This document shows positions 8,488 to 17,081 of a stretch of DNA of 59,965 bases, one piece after another. A program made the translations under genes and the position numbers. The notes under the pieces are model-generated. The model ran no database searches, had not been told where the DNA came from, and saw only the letters and a list, made by a program, of their open reading frames with translations. Positions within the stretch are counted from its first letter, which is position 1. The number at the start of each line of letters is the position of its first letter. The DNA lies in NCBI RefSeq assembly GCF_029870285.1, contig NZ_JACSYA010000036.1:1-59965 (forward strand), given 5' to 3'. The DNA is from Delftia sp. PS-11 (lineage in GTDB: Bacteria > Pseudomonadota > Gammaproteobacteria > Burkholderiales > Burkholderiaceae_C).

Positions 8488-9900
8488 ATGACACACAAGG
8501 CCCCGCCTGCCGGCCAGGGCCTGCATGGCCACGACGACCTGCAGCGCAATCTCACCAACCGCCACATCCAGCTCATCGCCATCGGCGGTGCCATCGGCAC
8601 AGGCCTGTTCATGGGCTCCGGCAAAACCATCAGCCTGGCAGGCCCATCCATCGTTTTCGTCTACGCCATCATCGGCGTGATGCTGTTTTTCGTGATGCGG
8701 GCCATGGGCGAGCTGCTGCTGTCCAACCTGCAGTACCGCTCCTTCATCGACTTCTCGTCCGACCTGCTGGGCCCCTGGGCAGGTTTCTTCACGGGCTGGA
8801 CCTACTGGTTCTGCTGGATCGTCACCGGCATTGCCGACGTGATCGCCATCTCCTCGTACTCGCAATTCTGGTTCCCCGACCTGCCCCAGTGGGCGCCCGC
8901 CGTTGCCTGCGTAGGCCTGCTGCTGGGCCTGAACCTGCTGACGGTGAAGCTGTTCGGCGAGGTAGAGTTCTGGTTCGCCATGATCAAGATCGTGGCCATC
9001 GTGGCTCTGGTGGGCACGGGGCTGTACATGGTGGGCTCGGCCTTCGTCTCGCCTGCGGGGCGCGCGGCCAGCCTGGGCAACCTCTGGAATGACGGCGGCA
9101 TGTTTCCCCACGGAATGATGGGCTTCTTCGCAGGCTTTCAGATTGCCGTTTTCGCCTTTGTGGGCATCGAGCTGGTGGGCACGACTGCCGCCGAGGCCAA
9201 AGACCCCGAGCGCACGCTGCCACGCGCCATCAACTCGATTCCCGTGCGCATCATCGTGTTCTACGTTCTGGCCCTGGTGGCCATCATGGCCGTCACGCCC
9301 TGGCGCGATGTGGTTGCAAACAAGAGCCCGTTCGTCGAACTGTTCGTGCTGGCAGGCCTGCCTGCCGCTGCGGGCGTGATCAACTTCGTGGTGCTGACCT
9401 CGGCCGCATCGTCTGCCAACAGCGGCGTGTTTTCGACCAGCCGCATGCTTTACGGCCTGGCACTCAAAGGCGATGCCCCCCGCGCTTTCCACCAGTTGTC
9501 GCGCAGCAGCGTCCCCTCGCGCGGGCTGCTGTTTTCCTGCACCTGCCTGCTGGCCGGCGCCTTTCTGATGTGGGTGGTGCCCGATCTGGTCGAGGCTTTC
9601 ACGCTGGTGACCACCGTCTCGGCCATCCTGTTCATGTTCGTCTGGTCGCTGATCCTGCTGTCATACATCGCCTACCGCCGCCAGCGCGCCGCACTGCATG
9701 AAGCCTCGCGCTACAAAATGCCGGGCGGCGTAGCCATGTGCTGGGCCTGCCTGGCATTTTTTGCAGGCATCCTGGGCCTTCTGACGCTGGAGGCCGACAC
9801 CCGGCAGGCGCTGGTGGTCACGCCGCTGTGGTTCGCGCTGCTGGCCGTCGCCTACCAGTTCGTGCGCCGCCGGACTGCGGCAGCACGCACGGTGCGGTAA
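8488..9900 (+). CDS. cycA: D-serine/D-alanine/glycine:H+ symporter
   Basis: This 470-residue permease of the amino acid-polyamine-organocation family imports D-alanine, D-serine and glycine. From memory of the E. coli protein, the N-terminal half is nearly the same as CycA, for example LRRNLTNRHIQLIAIGGA-like, GTGLFMGSGKTISLAGPS, VMRAMGELLLSNL and GPWAGFFTGWTYWFCWIVTG. Twelve membrane helices are expected. The ATG at 8488 is preceded by GGAG. A T-tailed hairpin follows. Close homologues such as AroP and ProY differ in these segments, so the CycA call is fairly firm. Confidence 0.9.
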   Translation: MTHKAPPAGQGLHGHDDLQRNLTNRHIQLIAIGGAIGTGLFMGSGKTISLAGPSIVFVYAIIGVMLFFVMRAMGELLLSNLQYRSFIDFSSDLLGPWAGFFTGWTYWFCWIVTGIADVIAISSYSQFWFPDLPQWAPAVACVGLLLGLNLLTVKLFGEVEFWFAMIKIVAIVALVGTGLYMVGSAFVSPAGRAASLGNLWNDGGMFPHGMMGFFAGFQIAVFAFVGIELVGTTAAEAKDPERTLPRAINSIPVRIIVFYVLALVAIMAVTPWRDVVANKSPFVELFVLAGLPAAAGVINFVVLTSAASSANSGVFSTSRMLYGLALKGDAPRAFHQLSRSSVPSRGLLFSCTCLLAGAFLMWVVPDLVEAFTLVTTVSAILFMFVWSLILLSYIAYRRQRAALHEASRYKMPGGVAMCWACLAFFAGILGLLTLEADTRQALVVTPLWFALLAVAYQFVRRRTAAARTVR

Positions 9901-9940
9901 GCACTACGGTCTGCCGCTGCAGCGCGGCAGGTCCACAGGC

Positions 9941-9966
9941 AAGGCCCCCATGGGGCCTTTCTTTTT
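9941..9966 (+). terminator. Rho-independent terminator after cycA
   Basis: AAGGCCCC-CAT-GGGGCCTT forms an 8-bp stem followed by TTTCTTTTT, 40 bp after the permease stop codon. Confidence 0.85.
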
Positions 9967-10053
9967 GCCCATGGCCTGTGCTGCCGGGATTGCATACCCC
10001 TCTTACTTCAGCCTGACCCAGATTTTTATTCACATCTCAATTATTTTTTGATT

Positions 10054-10072
10054 GCAAATCGTTATCATTTGC
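10054..10072 (+). promoter_or_regulatory. Probable Fur box
   Basis: GCAAATCGTTATCATTTGC is an imperfect palindrome close to the 19-bp Fur consensus (GATAATGATAATCATTATC). It lies 31 bp upstream of the TonB-dependent receptor start, where iron-loaded Fur would block transcription. Confidence 0.75.
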
Positions 10073-10103
10073 ACCCTGCTTCAATTTACCTATTCTTTAC
10101 CAG

Positions 10104-12164
10104 ATGCTCAACATTCCGATGCTTCGCCCACTTCCCCTGTGCGCCGCCCTGGCCTGTGCCGGCATGGCCGCCCACGCCCAGACCCCGCAGGGCCCGATAG
10201 AAACCGCACTGGGCACTGTCGTAGTGACCGCCTCGGGCACAGCCGTGGACATCAAGGAAGCGCCGGCGAGCATCAGCGTGATCACGCGCGAGGACATCGA
10301 GCGCAGGCCCGTGACCAGCATTGGCGAGCTGCTGTCCACCGTGCCCGGCGTGACCGGCGGCCTGTCTGGCACAGGCGCGCAATCCAAGATCAAGCTGCGC
10401 GGCCTGCCCGAGAAGTACACGCTGATTCTGGTGGACGGCAAGCGCCAGGGCAGCTCGGCCAGCGTCAACTACCGTGACGACCTGGGCCAGCAGGATCTGG
10501 ACTGGATCTCACCCGAGATGATCGAACGCATTGAGGTCGTGCGCGGTCCCATGTCCTCGCTGTATGGCTCGGATGCCATGGGCGGCGTGATCAACATCAT
10601 CACGCGCAAGATCGGAAAGCGCTGGAGCGGCTCGACCAGCCTGAACTACAGCAAGCCGTCCGACAGCGACCGGGGTGACACCCGCCAGATGGGCTTCAAC
10701 ATCAGCGGCCCGCTGTCCGAGAATGTCGGCCTGCGCCTGGGCGGCAACTACACGGACCGCGCAGCAGACGAAGGCACCGGCGGCTTTCCCGGCACCTACC
10801 TGTCCACGGCAGGGGCGCGTAATCAAAACCTCAATGCATTGCTCAACTGGCAGCTCACGCCGGACCATGTGATCGGGATAGAGGCGGCCCGAGGCACGCA
10901 GCGTGCCACGGGTTCCGACGCACGCACGGCCACAGGCGCACAGGTGGTCTCTCCCTGGGGCCTGAGCCGGCTGGAACAGACCAAGCTGGGCCTCAGCCAC
11001 GATGGCCGCTGGGGCGACATGACCTCCAAGCTCAATCTGGTGCACAACAAGTACGAGGACAAGGGCAACACCATCGGCAACAACTCCAAGGAGACCACCC
11101 TGGACGGCCGCATCGACAAGCCGCTGAAGCTGTGGGGGCTGGACCAGGCGCTGACACTGGGCATGCAATGGCGCCGCGAGTCGCTGGACAACCGTGACAC
11201 CGTCGGCCTGGCGCCCATCGACTACACGGGCCGTCCGGTCTCGGGATCAGGCCTGAGCGCCACCACCTGGGCCCTCTTCGGTGAAGACCAGATCTTCCTG
11301 CGCGAGAACCTGGCACTGACCCTGGGCCTACGCATGGACCACCATGAAAAATACGGCAACAACTGGAGTCCCCGGGCCTACCTGGTCTATCACCCGGCAT
11401 CGGAGTGGACGGTGCGCGGCGGCATATCGCGGGGCTTTCGCGCGCCAGGTCTGAAGGAAAACTCGGCCAGCGCCGCCACCCAATCGGGCGGCAACGGCTG
11501 CCGCGCACTGGCCGGCATGGGCTGGAGCAGCACCAGCGTCAATGCCGACGGCACGCGCGGCTGCTATATGGCAGGCAACCCCGACCTGCAGCCAGAAACC
11601 AGCACCAATTTCGAGCTGGGCACCAGCTGGGACCGCAATGGCTGGTCGCTGGGCGCCACCTATTTCCACACCAACTTCAAGAACAAGATCGACTACCAGC
11701 CGCTGGGCCTGTACAACGGCTTCTGGTGGACACGCATGGCCAACGCCCAGCGTGCCCGCACACGCGGCCTGGAGGCTTTTGTCAACGTACCGCTGGCGCA
11801 AGGCCTGACCTGGAACACCAACATCACCAAGATGTTCGAGTCCAAAAACCTGACCACGGGCGCATCGCTGCTGGCCGTGCCAGAGCTGTCGGTGTACTCC
11901 ACTCTGCAGTGGCAGATCCGCCAGGGCTGGTCCGCCATGTTCAGCGCCCGCCACGTTGGCAAGGAAGTCGTGTCCACCGGCACGGCAACCACCTTCGCCA
12001 AGTCCTATACGACATACGACCTGTCCATGAACTACAACGTGAGCGATGCACTGACGCTGCGCGCCGGCGTCATCAACATGACCGACAAGCAAACCCGTAC
12101 CATTGGAGCCAACTACGACAACGGCGGCCGCACCTACTTCGTGGGCATGACGGCGCGGTTCTGA
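10104..12164 (+). CDS. TonB-dependent siderophore receptor (FepA/CirA type)
   Basis: This 686-residue outer-membrane receptor probably imports a ferric catecholate-type siderophore or colicin-receptor-like substrate. It has a signal peptide ending AHA-Q, the TonB box GTVVVTA, a plug domain (PASISVITREDIE, KLRGLPEKYTLILVDG, ERIEVVRGPMSSLYGSDA), and a 22-strand barrel ending in an aromatic residue (VGMTARF). The predicted Fur box upstream supports iron control. ATG 10104 and ATG 10119 both give workable signal peptides. No siderophore synthesis or ABC uptake genes lie beside it, so the ligand is unknown. The gene ends at a bidirectional terminator shared with the convergent RTX gene. Confidence 0.9.
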   Translation: MLNIPMLRPLPLCAALACAGMAAHAQTPQGPIETALGTVVVTASGTAVDIKEAPASISVITREDIERRPVTSIGELLSTVPGVTGGLSGTGAQSKIKLRGLPEKYTLILVDGKRQGSSASVNYRDDLGQQDLDWISPEMIERIEVVRGPMSSLYGSDAMGGVINIITRKIGKRWSGSTSLNYSKPSDSDRGDTRQMGFNISGPLSENVGLRLGGNYTDRAADEGTGGFPGTYLSTAGARNQNLNALLNWQLTPDHVIGIEAARGTQRATGSDARTATGAQVVSPWGLSRLEQTKLGLSHDGRWGDMTSKLNLVHNKYEDKGNTIGNNSKETTLDGRIDKPLKLWGLDQALTLGMQWRRESLDNRDTVGLAPIDYTGRPVSGSGLSATTWALFGEDQIFLRENLALTLGLRMDHHEKYGNNWSPRAYLVYHPASEWTVRGGISRGFRAPGLKENSASAATQSGGNGCRALAGMGWSSTSVNADGTRGCYMAGNPDLQPETSTNFELGTSWDRNGWSLGATYFHTNFKNKIDYQPLGLYNGFWWTRMANAQRARTRGLEAFVNVPLAQGLTWNTNITKMFESKNLTTGASLLAVPELSVYSTLQWQIRQGWSAMFSARHVGKEVVSTGTATTFAKSYTTYDLSMNYNVSDALTLRAGVINMTDKQTRTIGANYDNGGRTYFVGMTARF

Positions 12165-12184
12165 TCAACCTTCTCTGGCTTTCA

Positions 12185-12219
12185 CAAAAAAGCGCCTGTA
12201 ACCACAGGCGCTTTTTTTA
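12185..12219. terminator. Bidirectional terminator between the receptor and RTX genes
   Basis: AAAAAAGCGCCTGT and ACAGGCGCTTTTTT pair around AACC, giving an A-run on one side and a T-run on the other. It can stop both the receptor transcript and the convergent RTX transcript that ends at 12243. Confidence 0.9.
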
Positions 12220-12242
12220 GACACAGCCTGTGGCTGTACCGT

Positions 12243-15200
12243 TTATGCCACCGGGCTGTACAGCAGCCCTGCATCCATCACCCCCACCAGCTGGGCCGAT
12301 GGATTCGCCAACGCATGCTGCACGGCGGCATTGACCAGATCGCCAGCGCTGACCTGCCCGGCCTGCAACTGCTGCACATACGGCTGCAGCTGCGCCTGCG
12401 TGCCCTCGCTGCCCGTAGCGTTCTTCCACAGCCACTGCACCGTCTCCTGCGCCGTGAACTGCTTGCTTTGCTGGGTCTGCGCATAGCGCAGCGCCACCTC
12501 GCCAACTGCGCCCAGGCCCATGCCCGCATCCAGCGCCGCCAGTGCCTGTCCGGCCAGCGATTTGTCATTGAGGGCACTGGCGCCCAAGGCCACCGCCAGC
12601 AGCGCCGCCGCCTTGCCTGCCGTGCCCTGCATGTCCAGCGCCACGCTCACATCATTGAGGCGCAGCCGCTCGATGCCCACCAGCTCGGACATGCTGCCGT
12701 CTATCAGCGACGTGGTCTCCCAGCGGTCCGGGCCTGTGCGCGCCAGATTCAGATCGGCCTTGTTCAAGGCCATGCGCTGCACATCCAGATGGGCCGTGCC
12801 CTGCACCCGCTCGGGGGCGGTGTCCATGCGCACGATCTGCGCATTGGCCTTCCAGCCTGCCACCAATTCTTCGGCACTCTTGCCTTGCAGCGCTGCGCCC
12901 TGGCTGCTGCGCAGCACGGCCTGGGCCACCTGCACATCGCTCAGCTGGCTGTTTTGCTGTGCCCAGGCGCCTTCCTCGGTCGTGGGCGCACGGCCCAGCC
13001 AGCGCGTGGCGATATGGGCCAGCGCCGCCTCGGCATCGCTGTCGGCGATGTAGAGGCTGGGGCCGGTGTCGAATTGCACGGTCTCGATAGACTTCAAACG
13101 GTCCACCTCGCCCGTGGCCTTGTTCGTGAGCACCAGGAACTGGCCTTCGGCGCGCAGCGTGTAGTCGGCCAGGCTACCTGACTGCAGGGCCGTGTCCCAG
13201 CCCAGGCCACCGTCCAGGCGGTCGTTACCGCTGCCGCCCGACAGGGTGTCGTGGCCGGTGCCGCCAAACACGATGTCATTGCCCGCATCGCCAAACACCT
13301 GGTCATTGCCGCCCAGGCTGCCGACGGTGTCGTCGCCTGCGCCGCCGTGCAGGATGTCGTCATCGGCGCCCAGCACCATCCACTGGGCACTGCCATCGCC
13401 CGTGGCGAAGTTGCGTCCTTCGCCGCCAATGACGCGCACGGCGCCGATGACAATGGCGAATTCGACACGGCTGAGATCCAGCACGCTGCCAGCGGGCAGC
13501 GCACGGGCATCAATGACCAGGGCTTCCTGGCGCAGAGGGTTGAGCGGGTCGCCCTCGCCTGTACCGCTAGCCCCCTTTACGGCGATGGCCTGAGACAGTG
13601 ACATGCCCGCAGTCACACTGAACGTCAGGGTACGAACAGTCACCTGGCTCTGGTCGGTGACCGTGGGCACATAGGCATCGATGCCTTGCTGCAGCACCTG
13701 GGCAAAATCGTCCGGCAGGGTGCGCGGCTGGCTGGCAGCAATGAGCTTGTCGCGCAGGGTCAGGCTGACGCCTGTGCTGGCCTCGGACGTCAGGCCCACA
13801 CCCACGGGCAGACTGGCCAGCACCAGGGTATTGCCGCTGGCATCCTTGGCCAGCGGAATATCGGCCAGGGAGCCATTCGGAGTGCTGGGGTTTTCCACGC
13901 GTCCGGCAGTGACCACGGGGATGGTCAATGTGGTGGTGGTATTGCCATTGGCATCGGTGCGTGTTGTGGTCTGGACGGTGACGCCATCCACGGTTTCGGC
14001 AGTGGGAGTCGTCGGCTCGGTCGGCTGTGTCGGCGTTACAGGGGTACTGGGCGTCGTCGGTTCGGTCGGCTGCACAGGAGTGACCGGGTTGGCAACATAG
14101 CGAATGTACTCACCATCGAACGAAAAATTGCCTGGCTTATAAATGCCCAGCAGCGTAATTTGCAGTTCAGCGGCGTCTGTCAAACCATTGGTGTCAATAT
14201 AGAGCGTAGTAGTATTACCGGGTCCTTCGGACACATGCATGCTGAAAGGAGACACATTATGACCAAGGCCTGGACTGATGGATCCGGTACCATGTCGAAT
14301 GTCTACTACACGGATGGCATCGCCCGCCCCAAAATCGGTGATGACATCCACGCCATTGCCAGTGGCTGCGTACTGAAAGACATCAGAGCCCGCGCCGCCC
14401 GTGAGCGTGTCATTGCCTGTGCCGCCAATCAGTATGTCGTTGCCACTGCCCGTGACGATGACATCATCGCCTGCGCCTGCATCAATCCGTGTGGCTGCTG
14501 CACCCGTATCGGTATACCTATCATTGCCACCAAACAGGTAGAAATCCAGATAGCCCTTGCCGTTGTTGACCGTTGCCGGCGTGTTGAGCGTGATGGTCAG
14601 CGGGTTGGCTGCCAGTTTGTCCAGGGATGGATCCACGTTGTCCTGGCTGTCATAGATGGCGATGCTGGAGGTCGAGAACTGGTTGTTCTGGATGACATGG
14701 GCCGCGTCATACTGCCCTAGCGGGCCAAAGGGTGCCTCAGCAAAGATGCCGACAGTCAACCCGTTGAGCTGGTTGCCGGAAATGGTGACCGGATTTGCCA
14801 CCTCGTACAGCGAGATGCCGGCGCTGCCTGTCGTCGGTGTCGGCCCCGTGCCGCCGCCTGAGTTGAGCGTATTGCCCGTGACGGTCAGGCCCTGGCCCAC
14901 CTGGCGCAGCATGATGCCGGCGCTGCCATAAATAGTGTTGGAAGAGTCCAGCCCGTTGACCGTGTTGTTGTAGATGGCACCGGTCGTGCCAGTGCGCGCG
15001 CCACCCGAGCCGATCTGCATGCCGTTTTGCACCGACAGCCCCAGCAGCCCCACAGAGTTGATGGTGTTGTCGTGGATGTCGACGTTGAGCTTGGGCCCCC
15101 AGGCGATGATGCCGGTTTTTTGGTAACTTTCGACGGTGGAGTTGCGGATGGTCACCTGTGCCGCAGAACTAAGGGCACTGCTGCCCTCGGCAACGATGCC

Positions 15201-16184
15201 GAAATTTTCGCTGTCGCCACGCAGCTCGCCGGTAACGGCATCGGGTGTAGCTGCAATGCGCTTGACAGTGACACGATCAATGACGGCATTCGTGTCAAAA
15301 ATGCCGATGCCGATGAAATCCTTGTTGCCGTTGAATGCATCAATCACGGCCTGATAGCGTCCGTCCACGGTCAGGTTCTTGACCGTGACGGTGCCCGAGC
15401 CGGGGGTGCTGGTCTTGAGATCCAGCACAGGCATGCGCCAGCGGCCATTGTTGGTGAGCAGGTCCTGGTCGGACTTGACCAGATCGACGGTATCGGGAGC
15501 CTCCAGCGTGACGTGCCCGCTGGCGCCATTGAGGGCATCGATGGTCACGGCCTTGGTGGCGACAAACTGGCCCCGGTAGGTGCCATCGTGGATGAGGATG
15601 GAATCGCCATCCTTGGCAATCGCCAGGGCTTCCTTGAGGTTGAAGCCATCAAAGGTGTCACCATCAGCATCCAGTGCCGTCTGATCGACATGGATGGTGC
15701 TACTGCTAACGACCACATCCGCTGATGCTGCACCAGACCCGTCGTTGAGTGCCATGTTGATTTTGGCATCACCATAGGGCCTATCGCTGCTGTAGCCAAT
15801 GTGACGAACCACATCCTGCACCAAGGTTGTGCTAGCCTGGTTGTTGAAGCTTATCTCCAGCTTGCCTGTTGCGCTGGTGTAGGTCCAGCTGCCAAAATTA
15901 ACGCCTCCAGAATTCAAACTACCATTGGAATTTATCCCCTGAACAATAGGGCCCCCAGTGACAGTGAAAAGCGCACTTCCGCTGAAACTGTAGACATCAT
16001 GGGCATTGCCATCGGCATTTCCGTTGGCCAGTACACGCTGCACGATGAGCGAACCGCTGCTCCAGTCACCGGTACTGCTCCCCACAACTGCACCTGCATC
16101 CACCAGTCCAGCTGCTGCAGAACCCAGGCTCAGACTGTAATTTACGCCACCGGCTGCACCATTCAAATCTATCGAAGCGGTCAT
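12243..16184 (-). CDS. Large secreted beta-helix protein with RTX calcium-binding repeats
   Basis: This 1313-residue protein has no Sec signal. It begins with an Ala/Gly/Ser-rich segment, then a right-handed parallel beta-helix (about residues 165-560, pectate lyase/NosD-like, many NT and GI turns). A first RTX block follows at about 570-640 (GAGDDVIVTGSGNDILIGG), then a Pro-Thr linker at about 695-730 and a second RTX block at about 945-1000 (LHGGAGDDTVGSLGGNDQV). The C-terminal 300 residues resemble the DUF4214-like tail of RTX proteins (IATRWLGRAPTTEEGAWAQ). Such proteins leave by type I secretion and fold on calcium outside the cell; enzyme or adhesin function is open. No type I exporter genes are in the window. 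The response regulator lies 98 bp upstream on the same strand, so co-transcription is possible. Confidence 0.8.
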   Translation of the reverse strand: MTASIDLNGAAGGVNYSLSLGSAAAGLVDAGAVVGSSTGDWSSGSLIVQRVLANGNADGNAHDVYSFSGSALFTVTGGPIVQGINSNGSLNSGGVNFGSWTYTSATGKLEISFNNQASTTLVQDVVRHIGYSSDRPYGDAKINMALNDGSGAASADVVVSSSTIHVDQTALDADGDTFDGFNLKEALAIAKDGDSILIHDGTYRGQFVATKAVTIDALNGASGHVTLEAPDTVDLVKSDQDLLTNNGRWRMPVLDLKTSTPGSGTVTVKNLTVDGRYQAVIDAFNGNKDFIGIGIFDTNAVIDRVTVKRIAATPDAVTGELRGDSENFGIVAEGSSALSSAAQVTIRNSTVESYQKTGIIAWGPKLNVDIHDNTINSVGLLGLSVQNGMQIGSGGARTGTTGAIYNNTVNGLDSSNTIYGSAGIMLRQVGQGLTVTGNTLNSGGGTGPTPTTGSAGISLYEVANPVTISGNQLNGLTVGIFAEAPFGPLGQYDAAHVIQNNQFSTSSIAIYDSQDNVDPSLDKLAANPLTITLNTPATVNNGKGYLDFYLFGGNDRYTDTGAAATRIDAGAGDDVIVTGSGNDILIGGTGNDTLTGGAGSDVFQYAATGNGVDVITDFGAGDAIRVVDIRHGTGSISPGLGHNVSPFSMHVSEGPGNTTTLYIDTNGLTDAAELQITLLGIYKPGNFSFDGEYIRYVANPVTPVQPTEPTTPSTPVTPTQPTEPTTPTAETVDGVTVQTTTRTDANGNTTTTLTIPVVTAGRVENPSTPNGSLADIPLAKDASGNTLVLASLPVGVGLTSEASTGVSLTLRDKLIAASQPRTLPDDFAQVLQQGIDAYVPTVTDQSQVTVRTLTFSVTAGMSLSQAIAVKGASGTGEGDPLNPLRQEALVIDARALPAGSVLDLSRVEFAIVIGAVRVIGGEGRNFATGDGSAQWMVLGADDDILHGGAGDDTVGSLGGNDQVFGDAGNDIVFGGTGHDTLSGGSGNDRLDGGLGWDTALQSGSLADYTLRAEGQFLVLTNKATGEVDRLKSIETVQFDTGPSLYIADSDAEAALAHIATRWLGRAPTTEEGAWAQQNSQLSDVQVAQAVLRSSQGAALQGKSAEELVAGWKANAQIVRMDTAPERVQGTAHLDVQRMALNKADLNLARTGPDRWETTSLIDGSMSELVGIERLRLNDVSVALDMQGTAGKAAALLAVALGASALNDKSLAGQALAALDAGMGLGAVGEVALRYAQTQQSKQFTAQETVQWLWKNATGSEGTQAQLQPYVQQLQAGQVSAGDLVNAAVQHALANPSAQLVGVMDAGLLYSPVA

Positions 16185-16204
16185 ATCAATTTCTTTCGTA
16201 CGTG

Positions 16205-16238
16205 ATTTTCAGAAAATGTGATTAATGGAATTTTCCAT
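16205..16238. promoter_or_regulatory. Two palindromes upstream of the RTX gene
   Basis: ATTTTC-A-GAAAAT (16205-16217) and ATGGAA-TT-TTCCAT (16225-16238) sit in the 98-bp gap between the response-regulator stop and the RTX start. They may be binding sites or an RNA processing hairpin; neither role is shown. Confidence 0.3.
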
Positions 16239-16282
16239 ATATATATCTGAATTTGATTGAGCAACTTAAGGTGATCTGTACA

Positions 16283-16969
16283 TCAGCTCCATACCATTGC
16301 CTTGGCATAAAAGCGATAGCCTGCACTACGCGCTGTGGTGACTGGAAGTGTCAGACCATACTCATCGACCTTGCGGCGCAAGCGGCGCATCTGGGTATCC
16401 AGGCGGCGCTGGTCATAGCTGATGAAGTCTTCTCCCAAGGCTTCGATGATCTGGCGCCGGCTCACAAGCTGGCCGGCATGGCTCATGAGCTCTTTCAACA
16501 CAACAAGGTCCTGCTCTGACAAGGCAATGTTCACACCGCCTGGCGCAATCAGATTGCGCTGCCCCGGCTCCAGAACCCATACATCGGGCAGTTGTGGACC
16601 GGATGCCTGAAGCCGACGGACCAATGCCTTGAGCGTGGCAGCCAGTTCTTCCAGGTCTGCAGTCTTTGTCAAGTAATAATCAGCACCCAGATCAAGGCCT
16701 GAGACACGGTCACTCTGACCGCCGCGGGCAGTGAAGACCACGATTCCGATACGCTCACTTCGTGCGCGCAGTTCACGCACCAAGGCCATGCCATCGCCAT
16801 CGGGAAGCCCTATATCCAGCAATGCAAGGCCATGGCGCGCTGGCTCGAAGCGTTGATGGAACTCCTGCAGTGTCGAGGCGACCTCGACAAGATAGCCACA
16901 GCTGGACAGAAACTCACACAACTCTGCTTGCAGTACTTCCTCGTCTTCCAGCAGAATCACCTCAATCAT
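16283..16969 (-). CDS. OmpR-family response regulator
   Basis: This 228-residue protein has a receiver domain with the acidic pair E8/D9, phospho-acceptor D52 (LLDIGLPDGDG), T80 and K102. A winged-helix DNA-binding domain follows, with SRRQIIEALGEDF and RRLRRKVDEYGL and the usual closing motif AGYRFYA. The ATG at 16969 begins the receiver exactly (MIEVILLEDEE); the open frame upstream of it lacks domain character. It is divergent from the sensor kinase gene and upstream of the RTX gene on the same strand, so that gene is a natural target. Direct repeats in the divergent region could be its binding site. Confidence 0.92.
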   Translation of the reverse strand: MIEVILLEDEEVLQAELCEFLSSCGYLVEVASTLQEFHQRFEPARHGLALLDIGLPDGDGMALVRELRARSERIGIVVFTARGGQSDRVSGLDLGADYYLTKTADLEELAATLKALVRRLQASGPQLPDVWVLEPGQRNLIAPGGVNIALSEQDLVVLKELMSHAGQLVSRRQIIEALGEDFISYDQRRLDTQMRRLRRKVDEYGLTLPVTTARSAGYRFYAKAMVWS

Positions 16970-17003
16970 AGTTACCAAGTGTAAGACGATGGTAAGTGTG
17001 AAG

Positions 17004-17021
17004 TCTGAGCAACTCTGAGCA
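17004..17021. promoter_or_regulatory. Tandem TCTGAGCA repeats between regulator and kinase
   Basis: TCTGAGCA occurs at 17004-17011 and again at 17014-17021, a 10-bp period, as expected for head-to-tail binding by OmpR-type dimers. A second direct repeat, AAGTGT, occurs at 16977 and 16994. Function is inferred from position. Confidence 0.35.
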
Positions 17022-17081
17022 GGCATGTGAAGCCCGACAAAGCCAGCCACCATGACGCCTGACTCTACATAATCGCAGGTG

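Noticed and set aside
9300..9960. tRNA or other small RNA gene near the permease terminator
   Set aside because: The only structure seen is the T-tailed hairpin; no cloverleaf or conserved RNA motif was found.
13184..13330. Possible CRISPR-like short repeats
   Set aside because: The repetition comes from RTX nonapeptide codons (GGxGxDxLx) in frame and has no spacer structure.
12243..16184. The RTX protein as an autotransporter
   Set aside because: There is no Sec signal and no C-terminal beta-barrel; RTX blocks point to type I secretion.
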